This document shows positions 25,730-34,164 of a DNA stretch of 64,000 nucleotides, one piece after another. The stretch covers positions 62,001-126,000 of the forward strand of contig CAYSLJ010000001.1 of the NCBI GenBank assembly GCA_964431735.1, given 5' to 3'. The position numbers and the translations under genes were made by a program. The notes under the pieces are model-generated. The model had not been told where the DNA came from and made no database searches. It was given only the letters and a program-made list of their open reading frames with translations. Each line of letters starts with the position of its first letter. Position 1 is the stretch's first letter. This stretch comes from CALARM01 sp964431735 (GTDB taxonomy: Bacteria; Vulcanimicrobiota; SpSt-956; JAKJGF01).

Positions 25730-25895
25730 AATCGTAACGCGTAACGCGTAACGCGTGACGGGAGGAACGCATTCTCAATCTACCTGTGATAGCTCCGATT
25801 ATGTCTTTTATATTACAGAAAATGCGATAATCGTGAGTTGTGGGCAGGGGCGTTTAATAAAACGCCCATCACACATCACGCATCACGCATTATGA
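25730..25895. repeat. heptamer arrays flanking a hairpin module
   Basis: GTAACGC units run at 25733-25765. A stem-loop GGGCGTTT, AATA, AAACGCCC lies at 25848-25867. It is followed by CATCACA, CATCACG, CATCACG, CATTATG units running into the 3' end of the next minus-strand gene. Confidence 0.8.
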
Positions 25896-26763
25896 GTTTA
25901 TGCAGAGAAGGTATTGTTTTTTCATGGCGACCCATTATTTCCAGAGAAGTACCGCCCATTGATGTAGGTCTTTCCAGAACATTTACCGTAGGCCTGTAAT
26001 GTTTTAGCATATCCATATTGGCAGCAGTAAATTTTTTTATTTCAAACCCCAGGTTCCTCGCTATTGTGAAAGATTTCAGAAATACCTCCGGCATTATTAC
26101 AGCAGAACCTATATTTACCACTACTCCTCCTTCGAGTTTACTGATAGAATCCGTAAGAACCATAAAATCATGATAGGAAGTTTTTCCCATTGCACCACCG
26201 TCACATGAAGGGTGCTGATATATTATCTCTGCTCCTATGGATGTGTGGACTGTTACGGGAACCTTTAATTTCCAGGCATGGTATATAAGGCTTTCTTCCC
26301 GGAAAGGCAGATTACTTATCAATCTTCCTATAGACTCTCCGAACCCTCTGTTCTCAAGAGCTCCTTCTTTTATTGCCTCATTCATCATCCTTCCTGTTTC
26401 CTCTGCCATACCAAAAGAGCCGTCTTCTATATTTACAGCTACATCTTCCGAAGTTTCTCCTATAAGGGCAATTTCAAAATCATGGATGGAAAAACTTCCG
26501 TTTACGGCAATATGTGTTATTATGCCTTTTTTTATTAAATCTATAAGTAATGGAGTGCACCCTACCTTTACTATATGGCCTCCCATCATAAAGATAACCT
26601 GTTTTTTATTTTTCCATGCCTCTATAATCTTATGGGATAGAATCTCTAACTCTTTACTCTCCATAAGAGCAATATCATTATCAACCCTTATAAAATCTTT
26701 AAGAGATGCTTTGTTTTTTCTGTCTTTTATACTGTATGTTTTTATGTTGTTAAAATTTATCAT
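25876..26763 (-). CDS. deoxyhypusine-synthase-like protein in a heptose cluster (function unknown)
   Basis: The ATG at 26763 (MINFNNIKTYSIKDRK) gives 295 residues; upstream codons are repeat DNA. Conserved-looking segments are QVIFMMGGHIVKVGCTPLLI, ITHIAVNGSFSIHDFEIAL, SFGMAEETGRMMNEAIKEG, VPVTVHTSIGAEIIYQHP and GGVVVNIGSAVIMPEVFLK. The arrangement suggests a Rossmann-type NAD-binding fold resembling deoxyhypusine synthase, but I see no clear active-site match, and bacteria usually lack the eIF5A substrate. It lies directly downstream of gmhB, so a role in nucleotide-sugar or surface-polysaccharide chemistry is possible. The last residues MRDA and stop are two CGTGATG heptamers. Confidence 0.55.
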   Translation of the reverse strand: MINFNNIKTYSIKDRKNKASLKDFIRVDNDIALMESKELEILSHKIIEAWKNKKQVIFMMGGHIVKVGCTPLLIDLIKKGIITHIAVNGSFSIHDFEIALIGETSEDVAVNIEDGSFGMAEETGRMMNEAIKEGALENRGFGESIGRLISNLPFREESLIYHAWKLKVPVTVHTSIGAEIIYQHPSCDGGAMGKTSYHDFMVLTDSISKLEGGVVVNIGSAVIMPEVFLKSFTIARNLGFEIKKFTAANMDMLKHYRPTVNVLERPTSMGGTSLEIMGRHEKTIPSLHKLIMRDA

Positions 26764-26771
26764 ATATGCTT

Positions 26772-26842
26772 TATAATCGTGACGCGTGACGCGTGTTTTA
26801 CCGGTACCGGGCGCCCGCAGAGGCTGGATCACTTTTCACTTT
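26772..26842. repeat. heptamers with ACCGGTACCGG hairpin module
   Basis: ATCGTGACGCGTGACGCGTG heptamers are followed by TTTTACCGGTACCGGGCGCCC. TTTTCAC, TTTTCAC heptamers then encode the end of gmhB. The same module occurs near 3384 and 51678. Confidence 0.75.
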
Positions 26843-27365
26843 TCACTATCAATTTCGCCGCCTCGTATAAATCATTGACAATAAAATCCGGTATCACTTC
26901 ATATTCTCCGTCTTTACCGCCTTTCCCTGTCTGAACCATTATTGTTTTACAGCCGCCGTCTCTTCCCATTTTTATATCACATGTTTTATCACCAATAAAA
27001 TAGCTGTCAGAAATATTAATATTCAGTTCTGTTACGGCTTTTTTTAAAAGTTCTGTTTCAGGTTTTCTGCAACTGCAATTATCCGATGGTTTATGGGGGC
27101 AGTAATAAATACCGGCAATGTCAATATTTTTTTCTTTCAGTAAAGATATGACATAATTATGGAGTTTTTCCATGTCATACCGGGTGTAATAACCTCTGCC
27201 TATACCTGACTGATTTGTTATTATTACAAGTTTATATCCTTTAAGAGATAGTATCTGTAATCCTTCAAGGGCATGAGGCAGAAATTCCCAGTCTTCTATT
27301 TTATGAACATAGTTTTTATCAATATTTATAGTTCCGTCTCTATCAAGAAATATTGCTCCTGTCAT
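26829..27365 (-). CDS. gmhB: D-glycero-D-manno-heptose-1,7-bisphosphate 7-phosphatase GmhB
   Basis: GmhB removes the C7 phosphate in ADP-heptose synthesis. The 178-residue HAD-family protein has motif I (IFLDRDGTIN at 5-14), motif II (VIITNQSGIGRGYY), the Cys/His zinc-binding loop (IYYCPHKPSDNCSCRKPETE), and motif III/IV (YFIGDKTCDIKMGRDGG). It overlaps the heptose kinase gene by 23 bp. The terminal VKSEK and stop codon are read from GTGAAAA heptamers, so the natural end has been replaced by, or set by, the repeat. Confidence 0.94.
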   Translation of the reverse strand: MTGAIFLDRDGTINIDKNYVHKIEDWEFLPHALEGLQILSLKGYKLVIITNQSGIGRGYYTRYDMEKLHNYVISLLKEKNIDIAGIYYCPHKPSDNCSCRKPETELLKKAVTELNINISDSYFIGDKTCDIKMGRDGGCKTIMVQTGKGGKDGEYEVIPDFIVNDLYEAAKLIVKSEK

Positions 27366-28317
27366 ATTTTATCTCTCTTTTTATTTCCTCTACTGCAGTA
27401 GTGGCAGTTCCTGCTTTACCGACAACAATACCTGCCGCATAATTGGCAATATATGAAGCTTCTCTCATAGTTCCACCTGAAGCAATTGCTGTAGCGATAG
27501 TGGCAATTACCGTATCTCCTGCACCTGTAACATCGTATACTTCTCTTGCTTTTGTAGGAAGTTTAAAAAAGTCACCGTCTTTTTTAAATAAATACATTCC
27601 CTGTGCTCCGCAGGTAATCAATATATGAGAATTCATTTCTTCCATTAACGTATGTCCTATTACAGATATTGTATCTTCATTTTCTGCATAAATACCTGTC
27701 ATTTCAACAGCTTCCTTCAGATTTGGCGTAATCAGATAGGCTCCTTTATAGAATTCTTTATGTTTCGGTTTCGGATCTATTATAACTTTTTTATTTGAAT
27801 ATTTAATTACGAATTCGGCAATTTCTTTTGTGATGGTTCCTTTCGCATAATCAGATATTACTATCACATCATAATTATGTATTTTTTTCTTTAGCTGCTG
27901 GATAATCTTTTCTTCTGTATCTTTTGATATATCTACAGTATTTTCATAATCTATTCTGATTAGCTGCTGGCTCTGGCTTACAACTCTTATTTTCTGTATC
28001 GTTTTTTTAGCCTTATCGCCGAACACCATATCGCCATTTATATGTTTTTCCTGAAGACATGACAGGAGGACAGAACCTGCTTCATCCTCACCTGTTACGC
28101 CGCATATATTGGTTCTTGCCCCCAGAGCTGCCGTATTGTTTGCTACATTCGCCGCACCTCCCAGTATATATTTTTCTTTTTTTACATTTACTACCTGAAC
28201 AGGTGCTTCGGGAGATATCCTGTCTACTTCTCCGTATATATATTTGTCTAACATTATATCTCCTATGACAAGGATATTGTTATTTTTAAAATTATCAAGT
28301 ATTTGTTCTGTTTCCAT
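27343..28317 (-). CDS. hldA: heptose-7-phosphate 1-kinase (HldE N-terminal / HldA type)
   Basis: A PfkB-family kinase of 324 residues that phosphorylates heptose 7-phosphate at C1. The family signs are NNILVIGDIMLDKYIYGEVD at 14-33, VQVVNVKKEKYILGGAANVA at about 41-60, and the PfkB signature with the catalytic Asp (VYDVTGAGDTVIATIATAI). It stops after the kinase domain and lacks the nucleotidyltransferase half of E. coli HldE, so the adenylyltransferase must be encoded elsewhere. AAAGGATG precedes the ATG. It lies within gmhA-hldA-gmhB on one strand. Confidence 0.92.
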   Translation of the reverse strand: METEQILDNFKNNNILVIGDIMLDKYIYGEVDRISPEAPVQVVNVKKEKYILGGAANVANNTAALGARTNICGVTGEDEAGSVLLSCLQEKHINGDMVFGDKAKKTIQKIRVVSQSQQLIRIDYENTVDISKDTEEKIIQQLKKKIHNYDVIVISDYAKGTITKEIAEFVIKYSNKKVIIDPKPKHKEFYKGAYLITPNLKEAVEMTGIYAENEDTISVIGHTLMEEMNSHILITCGAQGMYLFKKDGDFFKLPTKAREVYDVTGAGDTVIATIATAIASGGTMREASYIANYAAGIVVGKAGTATTAVEEIKREIKYDRSNIS

Positions 28318-28339
28318 ATGTTATTCATCCTTTTACTAA

Positions 28340-28475
28340 AAATCGTGACAGGTAACGCGTAACGCGTGACAGGTGGTTTCGTGATGCGTGATGCGTAATG
28401 CGTGATGCGTTACACGTAAAATTTCCCCTTCACTCTTCACCTTTCACTACTCACTTTTCACGACTCACTGAATAA
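28340..28475. repeat. long heptamer array between gmhA and the heptose kinase
   Basis: GTGACAG, GTAACGC, GTAACGC, GTGACAG, then GTGATGC, GTGATGC, GTAATGC, GTGATGC, GTTACAC. Then comes a change to CTTCACT, CTTCACC, TTTCACT, ACTCACT in the other sense. The last units encode SVSREK and stop of gmhA. Confidence 0.85.
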
Positions 28476-29038
28476 AGTTCATCTTCCACTAATTTGCATA
28501 TTATATGTCCTACTGTAATATGAACTTCCTGTATTCTCTGGGTGCTATCGGAAGGGACAATAAATGAAATATCTGCTATGTCCTTTATTTTTCCTCCGTC
28601 TTTTCCTGTAAAAGCCACTGTAATTGCTCCTTCTTTTTTTGCCTGTATGAGACCTTTAATTATGTTTATTGAATTTCCGCTTGTAGAAAAAGCAATAACT
28701 ACATCCTTATGGTTAACAAAAGCTTCTATCTGACGCTCGAAAACTCTGTCATATCCCCAGTCATTCCCTATGGCTGTAAGGACTGAAGAATTTGTATTAA
28801 GGGCGATACTCGGTATGGCTTTTCTATTTTTTATATCCAGTTGATGGGTAAGTTCTCCCTGAATATGCTGTGCATCTGCAGCACTTCCTCCGTTACCGAA
28901 TAAAACGACTTTTCCTCCCTGTCTGATAGATTTTATTATAACAGTAGCAATCTCTTGAATTTTCCCTGAAAGGTTGTCTGCCACTTTTTTCTTTACTTCA
29001 GCACTCTCATAAAGTATTGATTTTATTATAGATTGCAT
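28451..29038 (-). CDS. gmhA: sedoheptulose-7-phosphate isomerase GmhA
   Basis: GmhA makes D-glycero-D-manno-heptose 7-phosphate, the first step toward the LPS heptose precursor. The 195-residue SIS-domain protein contains GGKVVLFGNGGSAADAQHIQ, GELTHQLDIKNRK, GNDWGYDRVFERQIEAF and FSTSGNSINIIKGLIQAKK, all typical. The C-terminal helix with the metal-binding His (EVHITVGHIICKLVEDELYS) is intact. The final SVSREK and TGA are encoded by heptamers. AAAGGA lies about 10 bases before the ATG. Confidence 0.95.
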   Translation of the reverse strand: MQSIIKSILYESAEVKKKVADNLSGKIQEIATVIIKSIRQGGKVVLFGNGGSAADAQHIQGELTHQLDIKNRKAIPSIALNTNSSVLTAIGNDWGYDRVFERQIEAFVNHKDVVIAFSTSGNSINIIKGLIQAKKEGAITVAFTGKDGGKIKDIADISFIVPSDSTQRIQEVHITVGHIICKLVEDELYSVSREK

Positions 29039-29087
29039 GGGGGAATAGTCCTTTCCAGATTTTTCAGTGAATTATATCATAATTTTG

Positions 29088-29172
29088 ACGCACGGTGAAG
29101 AGTAATCAGTGACCGGTTACACATTACTGTTTATCACTCACGCATCATGAACCACGCGTTTCGCGTCACGTC
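29088..29172. repeat. heptamer array before ribonuclease D 3' end
   Basis: GTGAAGA, GTAATCA, GTGACCG, GTTACAC, then TATCACTCACGCATCATGA, CCACGCG, TTTCGCG, TCACGTC. Degenerate copies predominate here, giving an older-looking array. Confidence 0.65.
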
Positions 29173-30341
29173 TATAACGAATCACACTCTTTATTTTTTA
29201 ACAAAATAATTTTTTTTCTTTTCGGAGAAAATCCTACTGTAACAGTTCCGTCTATTATCTGTTTCAGTTCTTTACCTACCAGTTTATTACGCCATCCCCT
29301 GAGAAGAGGTGTTTCATCATCTATTTCAAAAAGATGATTGTAAATAAATTTTTCTATATCATCCTGTCTTGCAATAATTCCATGAGGCATATTTTTTTCA
29401 GCCCCTTTTTTCTTTATGAAAGCAGTCAGTAAACTGGTGAGGCCGTCAGGTAATTTACAGCTTTTCTTTCTCTTCAATATTTTCTTATATCTTTTTCCTT
29501 TTTCTATAGTTTTTAAAATGTCATAACCGTATCTCTTTATCGTTGCCGTAGCCATGCCGGGGACAAACTTTAATTCTTCCATAGAAGAAGGACCGTTTAT
29601 TGCAAGGTTTACCATTACTTCATCTTTGATTACATCTTTTCTTATTCTGTCCAGTTCTCTTGCTTTTTTTTCCCGCCATATATAAAGCTCACTGTATATA
29701 TTACGGGATTTACCTTTCAGACTACCAGGTATTTTAACCCTGTCTTCCAGATTTTTCGGTCTGTAATTTTCTTCCTGTTCCAGTTTTTGAAATTCTTCTT
29801 CTACCCAGCTGTAACGTCCCAGGCTTTTTAATTTTTCAGTGAGATGATTGTATACGACAGGAAGGTATCGGACATCATCAAGACCATATTCTATCTGTTC
29901 CTTTGTGAGAGGTCTCTGAAGCCAGTTTGTATAGGTTTCACTTTTATTTAACGTAACACCTGATATTTCATTAACAAGTTTTGCATAACCTATCTGTTCT
30001 TCATATCCTGTAAAGGACGCCGCAACCTGTGTGTCAAAAATTGGTTTCGGAACTTTCCCGAATAGATGATAAAATATGGATATATCTTCTTTACATGAAT
30101 GAAGTATTTTTGTTATGGAAGGATTTATTAGCAATTCTGAAAAAGAAGTCAGATCTTCTATTTCCAGAGCGTCAATTATAACACATAAATCTTCTGACGC
30201 TACCTGAACAATACCGAGACGGGAATAGTAATAACGTTCCCTTACGAATTCCGTATCAATAGCTATATAACTGGAGGTTGAAAGACATGAACATAATTCT
30301 TTAAGAGTCTTTTCATCTTTAATATACTGTGTATTTATCAT
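29172..30341 (-). CDS. rnd: ribonuclease D
   Basis: A 3'-to-5' exoribonuclease of the DEDDy type that trims tRNA and other small RNA 3' ends. In the 389-residue protein the exonuclease domain spans about 1-190: Exo I IAIDTEFVRERYYYSRLGIV (D and E), Exo II KILHSCKEDISIFYHLFG (D), Exo III EQIEYGLDDVRYLPVVYNHL (Y and D). An HRDC domain follows at about 215-290 (MVNLAINGPSSMEELKFVPG) and a second HRDC-like segment at 310-380. There is no clear ribosome-binding site. It is separated from neighbours by repeat arrays and probably transcribed alone. Confidence 0.93.
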   Translation of the reverse strand: MINTQYIKDEKTLKELCSCLSTSSYIAIDTEFVRERYYYSRLGIVQVASEDLCVIIDALEIEDLTSFSELLINPSITKILHSCKEDISIFYHLFGKVPKPIFDTQVAASFTGYEEQIGYAKLVNEISGVTLNKSETYTNWLQRPLTKEQIEYGLDDVRYLPVVYNHLTEKLKSLGRYSWVEEEFQKLEQEENYRPKNLEDRVKIPGSLKGKSRNIYSELYIWREKKARELDRIRKDVIKDEVMVNLAINGPSSMEELKFVPGMATATIKRYGYDILKTIEKGKRYKKILKRKKSCKLPDGLTSLLTAFIKKKGAEKNMPHGIIARQDDIEKFIYNHLFEIDDETPLLRGWRNKLVGKELKQIIDGTVTVGFSPKRKKIILLKNKECDSL

Positions 30342-30394
30342 AATTTTATCTGTTTCTATGAGTTTTTTATTGAGCCGATTATTACTGAATTAAC

Positions 30395-30477
30395 CACTTT
30401 TTACTTTTTACATCAGGGCGTTTTATAAAACGCCCCTACTCACTCTTCACTCTCTTCACCCTACACTACAAACCTTA
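30395..30477. repeat. heptamers around a perfect 20-bp palindrome
   Basis: The palindrome GGGCGTTTTATAAAACGCCC (30416-30435) is flanked by TTTTTAC, TTTTTAC on one side and ACTCACT, CTTCACT, CTTCACC on the other. The array end encodes the last two Val codons and stop of the next gene. Confidence 0.8.
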
Positions 30478-31759
30478 TACCTGTTTCTTTGCATATTTTA
30501 AAATAATTCTCTGCTAGCCATGTATTTGCTATCAGATTAAATTGATTTGTCTGTTTTATCCAGGAAATTATTTTTGAGAGTACGGAATTCTTTTCCTCAT
30601 CCCTTGCAGCAGAGAAATGTTTTTTGAACCTCCTTGTGTCGTAAAGATACATTTTTATTAGATTTTCCGGTTCTAATTTGGATAATATTTCCTGTATATC
30701 CATGCGATTTTTCTTCGCTTCTACGAGATCCTTTTTGACTGAATAATCAAGATCCCGGAAGAGGAGATTGTTTTGATTTAAGTCTTTTGTGATTTTATTT
30801 CTTATTACTTTATATTCTTCTGCCTTTGCTTTTACCTGGCCTGGAGTTATTTCTGTTTCTGCTTCAAGGCCGGAAAAAAAAGAGCTTGTTGTTATAGTGC
30901 TCATGATTGCTTCACGGGCAATCTGTTCAAGTTTTGTATTGGTCAGATCGTCTTTAAACCCTATATAGCCGTGTCGAAACAGTACATTTAAAACCTGGTT
31001 TTTATTTGTTCCGTTAAGGAATATGTCTGCATCATCTCCAGGATAGATAGAAGGTTTTATTGTAGTAAAATATATAACTATACTTCTGTGGCTTATAAGA
31101 TAGTACACATCTCCTTCCTGTATGGATTCTCTCATACATTCTACAGGTTTTCTTACAGGAAGAATATTTCTTTCAGGTATCCTTATAAGATCCAGTGTGG
31201 GGTATTTCTGTGATATATCATAAGGCTCTGTTACAAGTTTTTTTAGTTTTTCTGTCCTTGTTTTACTCAACATTCTGTAAGGATCGGTTTTCAGGGTTCC
31301 TATTTCCTGTTTTATCTCTTTTATTCTCTTAACACTTTTTCCCGGTGTTTCCAGATCGAGCTCTATAAAGAGTTTTCTGTTTAATCTGTCATAATAACAG
31401 GAAATTTTTCCCATAAGTACTTCTTTTAAAGTAATATCATTAATAAGGTTAAAAAATTCCTGATCGGCATAGATAAAATTTATAAGATGGCGAAGACAGG
31501 AGTAATCATCTCTTAATATAATGTCATCCCTCTGATTTACCGTTGTAAATACTATATGACCTTTGAGATAATCTTCTCCGAATTTTTTTGCCAGATCGGG
31601 ACTGTATCCTGTGGCGTCCATCCTCAGACCTTCAATATCTTCCCTTGTAGCAGTTGTGCCTGTATGAGATAAAAATTGAAGATAATTATCTGCTTTTTGA
31701 CCTTTTATAAGTTCAAAATCTTCATCTTTTAATACTTTAAAATCTATTTTATTTGACAT
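30461..31759 (-). CDS. unknown protein, part of a putative AAA ATPase cluster
   Basis: A 432-residue soluble protein that I do not recognise. It has no signal peptide or membrane span. The N-terminal third is mixed alpha/beta (DFELIKGQKADNYLQFLSHT), the middle is rich in charged residues with a possible beta region (EGDVYYLISHRSIVIYFTTI, IKPSIYPGDDADIFLNGTNK), and the C-terminal 130 residues are helical (KDLVEAKKNRMDIQEILSKL). GGAAG precedes the ATG. It is the last of four unfamiliar minus-strand genes (37429, 36220, 31882, 30461) of similar style. The last residues VV and stop lie in heptamer sequence. Confidence 0.6.
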   Translation of the reverse strand: MSNKIDFKVLKDEDFELIKGQKADNYLQFLSHTGTTATREDIEGLRMDATGYSPDLAKKFGEDYLKGHIVFTTVNQRDDIILRDDYSCLRHLINFIYADQEFFNLINDITLKEVLMGKISCYYDRLNRKLFIELDLETPGKSVKRIKEIKQEIGTLKTDPYRMLSKTRTEKLKKLVTEPYDISQKYPTLDLIRIPERNILPVRKPVECMRESIQEGDVYYLISHRSIVIYFTTIKPSIYPGDDADIFLNGTNKNQVLNVLFRHGYIGFKDDLTNTKLEQIAREAIMSTITTSSFFSGLEAETEITPGQVKAKAEEYKVIRNKITKDLNQNNLLFRDLDYSVKKDLVEAKKNRMDIQEILSKLEPENLIKMYLYDTRRFKKHFSAARDEEKNSVLSKIISWIKQTNQFNLIANTWLAENYFKICKETGIRFVV

Positions 31760-31779
31760 ATTATACTTCCATTCAAATT

Positions 31780-31894
31780 TTCAACTATCAACTCTTCAAC
31801 CCTCAGCCATCAACTACCGTGACGCGTAACGCGTTACGCGTCACGCGAGGACAAGAACCATAATTTGCCAGAGTTATTTTCTTACAGTCCCTTA
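31780..31894. repeat. partial TIR element B (copy B3) with heptamer core
   Basis: A heptamer core (GTGACGC, GTAACGC, GTTACGC, GTCACGC) is followed by GAGGACAAGAACCATAAT and TTGCCAGAGTTATTTTCTTA, then CAGTCC. This matches the right half of elements B1 and B2 near 41.5 kb. The left inverted repeat is missing. The outer end forms the last four codons (AAG, GGA, CTG, TAA) of the AAA ATPase gene. Confidence 0.75.
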
Positions 31895-33792
31895 CTCTTT
31901 TTATCGCCGTAAACCAGCACTGACCCGTCTTTTGACTCATATTCTTTTTCCCACGACTTTTCAAGTTCACTCACCACTTCTTTTTCCAGTAAATATGAAT
32001 CTTTGAGCCTCTTTTTCCTTTCATGCCAGTCCTTCTGCTTTTCTCCTTCCTGAAGTTTCAGAAGAGACAGAAGTTCTTTCATAATATAAACCATATGAAC
32101 TTTCCTGTAATGTTGCGGCATGATTTCAAGTTTTTCTTCATTGCTCATCCTGAAATATCCCGGTATTTTAGTTTTATCGAACCATTTACCGTAATTTGCC
32201 ACTTCTTTTGAAAGATTTGCCACATCTCTTCCTGCCACTTTACTTTCAACACATAATCTGGCAATCTCATTAATCAAATCTTCAGACTTTATCTCTCCTC
32301 CGTAATGTTTGAGTTTTTCAGCAATATATTTATTTAAATCTTCTGAACCGTAGGAAGTCCAGAATGGATTGTCTTTTTTTATATTCTCTGTAAGTATATA
32401 ACCTTCCTTCAGGGAATCATGGAGACACACATTGAGAAAGAGATTTTTATAGTCTTCCATTGTTTCTGCACCTTTTGCGCTTATTTTGAAAAATCTCGTA
32501 TAAATAGCGGGATCTAAAATATCTATGGAAGATGTTTCATCGTCTCCTACGAGATTTACGTCGGCAAAGAGCACAAAATGGCCTGTTCTCGGTGTTTCCG
32601 GGCCATCTATTATATTAAGGGCTTCTCCTACGAGCTGATTGTCTTCCTGCCTGGCATCTTTTGCCTTCCTGGAAGGCATCATTGTGTCAAAATCAGGCAT
32701 ATAGACAAATCTTCTTTTATCCGGTTTCCATACCCTGTCCGTAAAAATCCTTCTGAATTCATTGGCACTTTTATTTTGATATTCCGATTTGAATTTACTC
32801 CCCATTATAATAACGACTTCTGCAGGGAGATCATGCTCTTTTGCTATTTTCATGGCCTCATTGAACATAGCCATTATTGTTACTGTTTTACCGCACCCTG
32901 AACTTCCTATGATGATAAAATACTGCATGAAAGGCATGAGTGGATTGGTCGTTTCTCCCGGCCCCATGCTCATAACATTATAGATTGCTTCAAAGCCTAT
33001 TCGTTTCATTTCCGAGTTGCCGACTATTTTATCAAATGGCACTTCTACATGGAATTTACTTTCTTCAAAACGGCTCATAGAAAAACCCTGTATTTTTGTT
33101 TCACCTGCTTTAAGTTCTATACCGTTTACATTAAAGTAATTTATTATATCCTCATAATCTCCTCTGCATGACAGAATGGCATTTGCATAATTCTTGAAAA
33201 ACGTGGCAGTATTTTGAATTAATTTCTCTCTGCTGTCAGTGGCATATTTTCCCTGTTTACTTTTTATAAAATCTATGTAATCACTTATGGAATTTCGCAG
33301 AAATTCTTCTTTCCCCTGGACTTTGAAGGGTTTTAATTCTTCAGTGGAAACGCTTTCCGTACCTGTTTCTTCTTTCAATATATCCATGCCTATAAGAGAA
33401 CCGCAGTAAAGTGAATAAAACTGAATAAATTCCTTTTCTCTTTCCGAAAGTTCAAGATCGCTCTTGCCTTCGTCAAGCCGTTTTTCCGTAAGAAATCTTT
33501 TTTCAAGGCTTTCATAAAGGGCAAGATAGGCTCCCCAGCAATTTTCAAGACTTTCGAGAGAAAAAACTTCTTCCCTGAAACTTCTGTATTTTAAATGAGG
33601 AAAGAGAGAGTTAAGAGCTTCTACAAAGGTTTTGTCCGTATAACGTCCCCGTTCTACAACAGAGGTACCTTTCTGTACCTTATCTACTCCTACAAGCACT
33701 TTAATAGTTTCATTATCCAGAATTTCTCTTACATGGGATATTTTTTCTTTCATTATTTCATCATGTATTGCAAGGGGGCTTGATACTTTCAT
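31882..33792 (-). CDS. divergent AAA ATPase of unknown function
   Basis: The ATG at 33792 has GGAGG 6 bases upstream and gives 636 residues. The N-terminal 250 residues are helical and unrecognised. The AAA domain covers about 255-450: FDKIVGNSEMKRIGFEAI (entry motif), Walker A IIIGSSGCGKTVTIMAM at about 293-309, a pore-loop-like SKFKSEYQNKSANEFRRIF, RRFVYMPDFDTMMPSR where Walker B (usually DE) should be, sensor 1 VLFADVN and the LDPAIYTRF arginine-finger region. Walker B is non-standard: the first Asp appears as Pro and the catalytic Glu as Asp. The C-terminal 190 residues are helical. It is probably a cytoplasmic remodelling ATPase or a regulatory nucleotide-binding protein. No membrane span is seen. 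Confidence 0.7.
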   Translation of the reverse strand: MKVSSPLAIHDEIMKEKISHVREILDNETIKVLVGVDKVQKGTSVVERGRYTDKTFVEALNSLFPHLKYRSFREEVFSLESLENCWGAYLALYESLEKRFLTEKRLDEGKSDLELSEREKEFIQFYSLYCGSLIGMDILKEETGTESVSTEELKPFKVQGKEEFLRNSISDYIDFIKSKQGKYATDSREKLIQNTATFFKNYANAILSCRGDYEDIINYFNVNGIELKAGETKIQGFSMSRFEESKFHVEVPFDKIVGNSEMKRIGFEAIYNVMSMGPGETTNPLMPFMQYFIIIGSSGCGKTVTIMAMFNEAMKIAKEHDLPAEVVIIMGSKFKSEYQNKSANEFRRIFTDRVWKPDKRRFVYMPDFDTMMPSRKAKDARQEDNQLVGEALNIIDGPETPRTGHFVLFADVNLVGDDETSSIDILDPAIYTRFFKISAKGAETMEDYKNLFLNVCLHDSLKEGYILTENIKKDNPFWTSYGSEDLNKYIAEKLKHYGGEIKSEDLINEIARLCVESKVAGRDVANLSKEVANYGKWFDKTKIPGYFRMSNEEKLEIMPQHYRKVHMVYIMKELLSLLKLQEGEKQKDWHERKKRLKDSYLLEKEVVSELEKSWEKEYESKDGSVLVYGDKKSKGL

Positions 33793-33809
33793 AGTTTTCC
33801 TCCGGCTTT

Positions 33810-33898
33810 TTACTGAGGCGAGCGTTAATTTGATCGTGACGCGTAACGCGTGACGCGTCACGGGAGGCACGACCCTGTGGCCATGCTCAGTTCAGTAA
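33810..33898. mobile_element. TIR element A (copy A1), MITE-like
   Basis: The ends are TTACTGAGGCGAGCG and, reversed, TTACTGAACTGAGCATG. The core is a heptamer array (GTGACGC, GTAACGC, GTGACGC, GTCACGG). Copies A2 (41285-41382) and A3 (50651-50747) share both ends. It lies just upstream of the ribosome-binding site of the AAA ATPase gene, so it forms its leader. Bases 33899-34129 beyond it hold AT-rich spacer, a few GTGAGTA heptamers near 33965 and a perfect inverted repeat CAGATAT/ATATCTG at 34087-34102. Confidence 0.7.
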
Positions 33899-34164
33899 GA
33901 AAATTTTTTTCTGATTTTATTCTGAAATTATAAAGTATTTTTTCTTAAAGGTCAACTAATTAGTGAGTAGTGATTAATGTCCTATTCTTTTTACTGTTCA
34001 CTCTAATTAAACTCTAACATATTATGAAATACACTATAATCTCAGAGATGAGAATAATTTTCTGTAAAAAAAGGATTTTAGATTTTCAGATATAAATATC
34101 TGTCTGCAGTAAAAAATCTTCTCATTCCGTGTCACGCGTCACGCGTCACGCGTTACAATTTATT

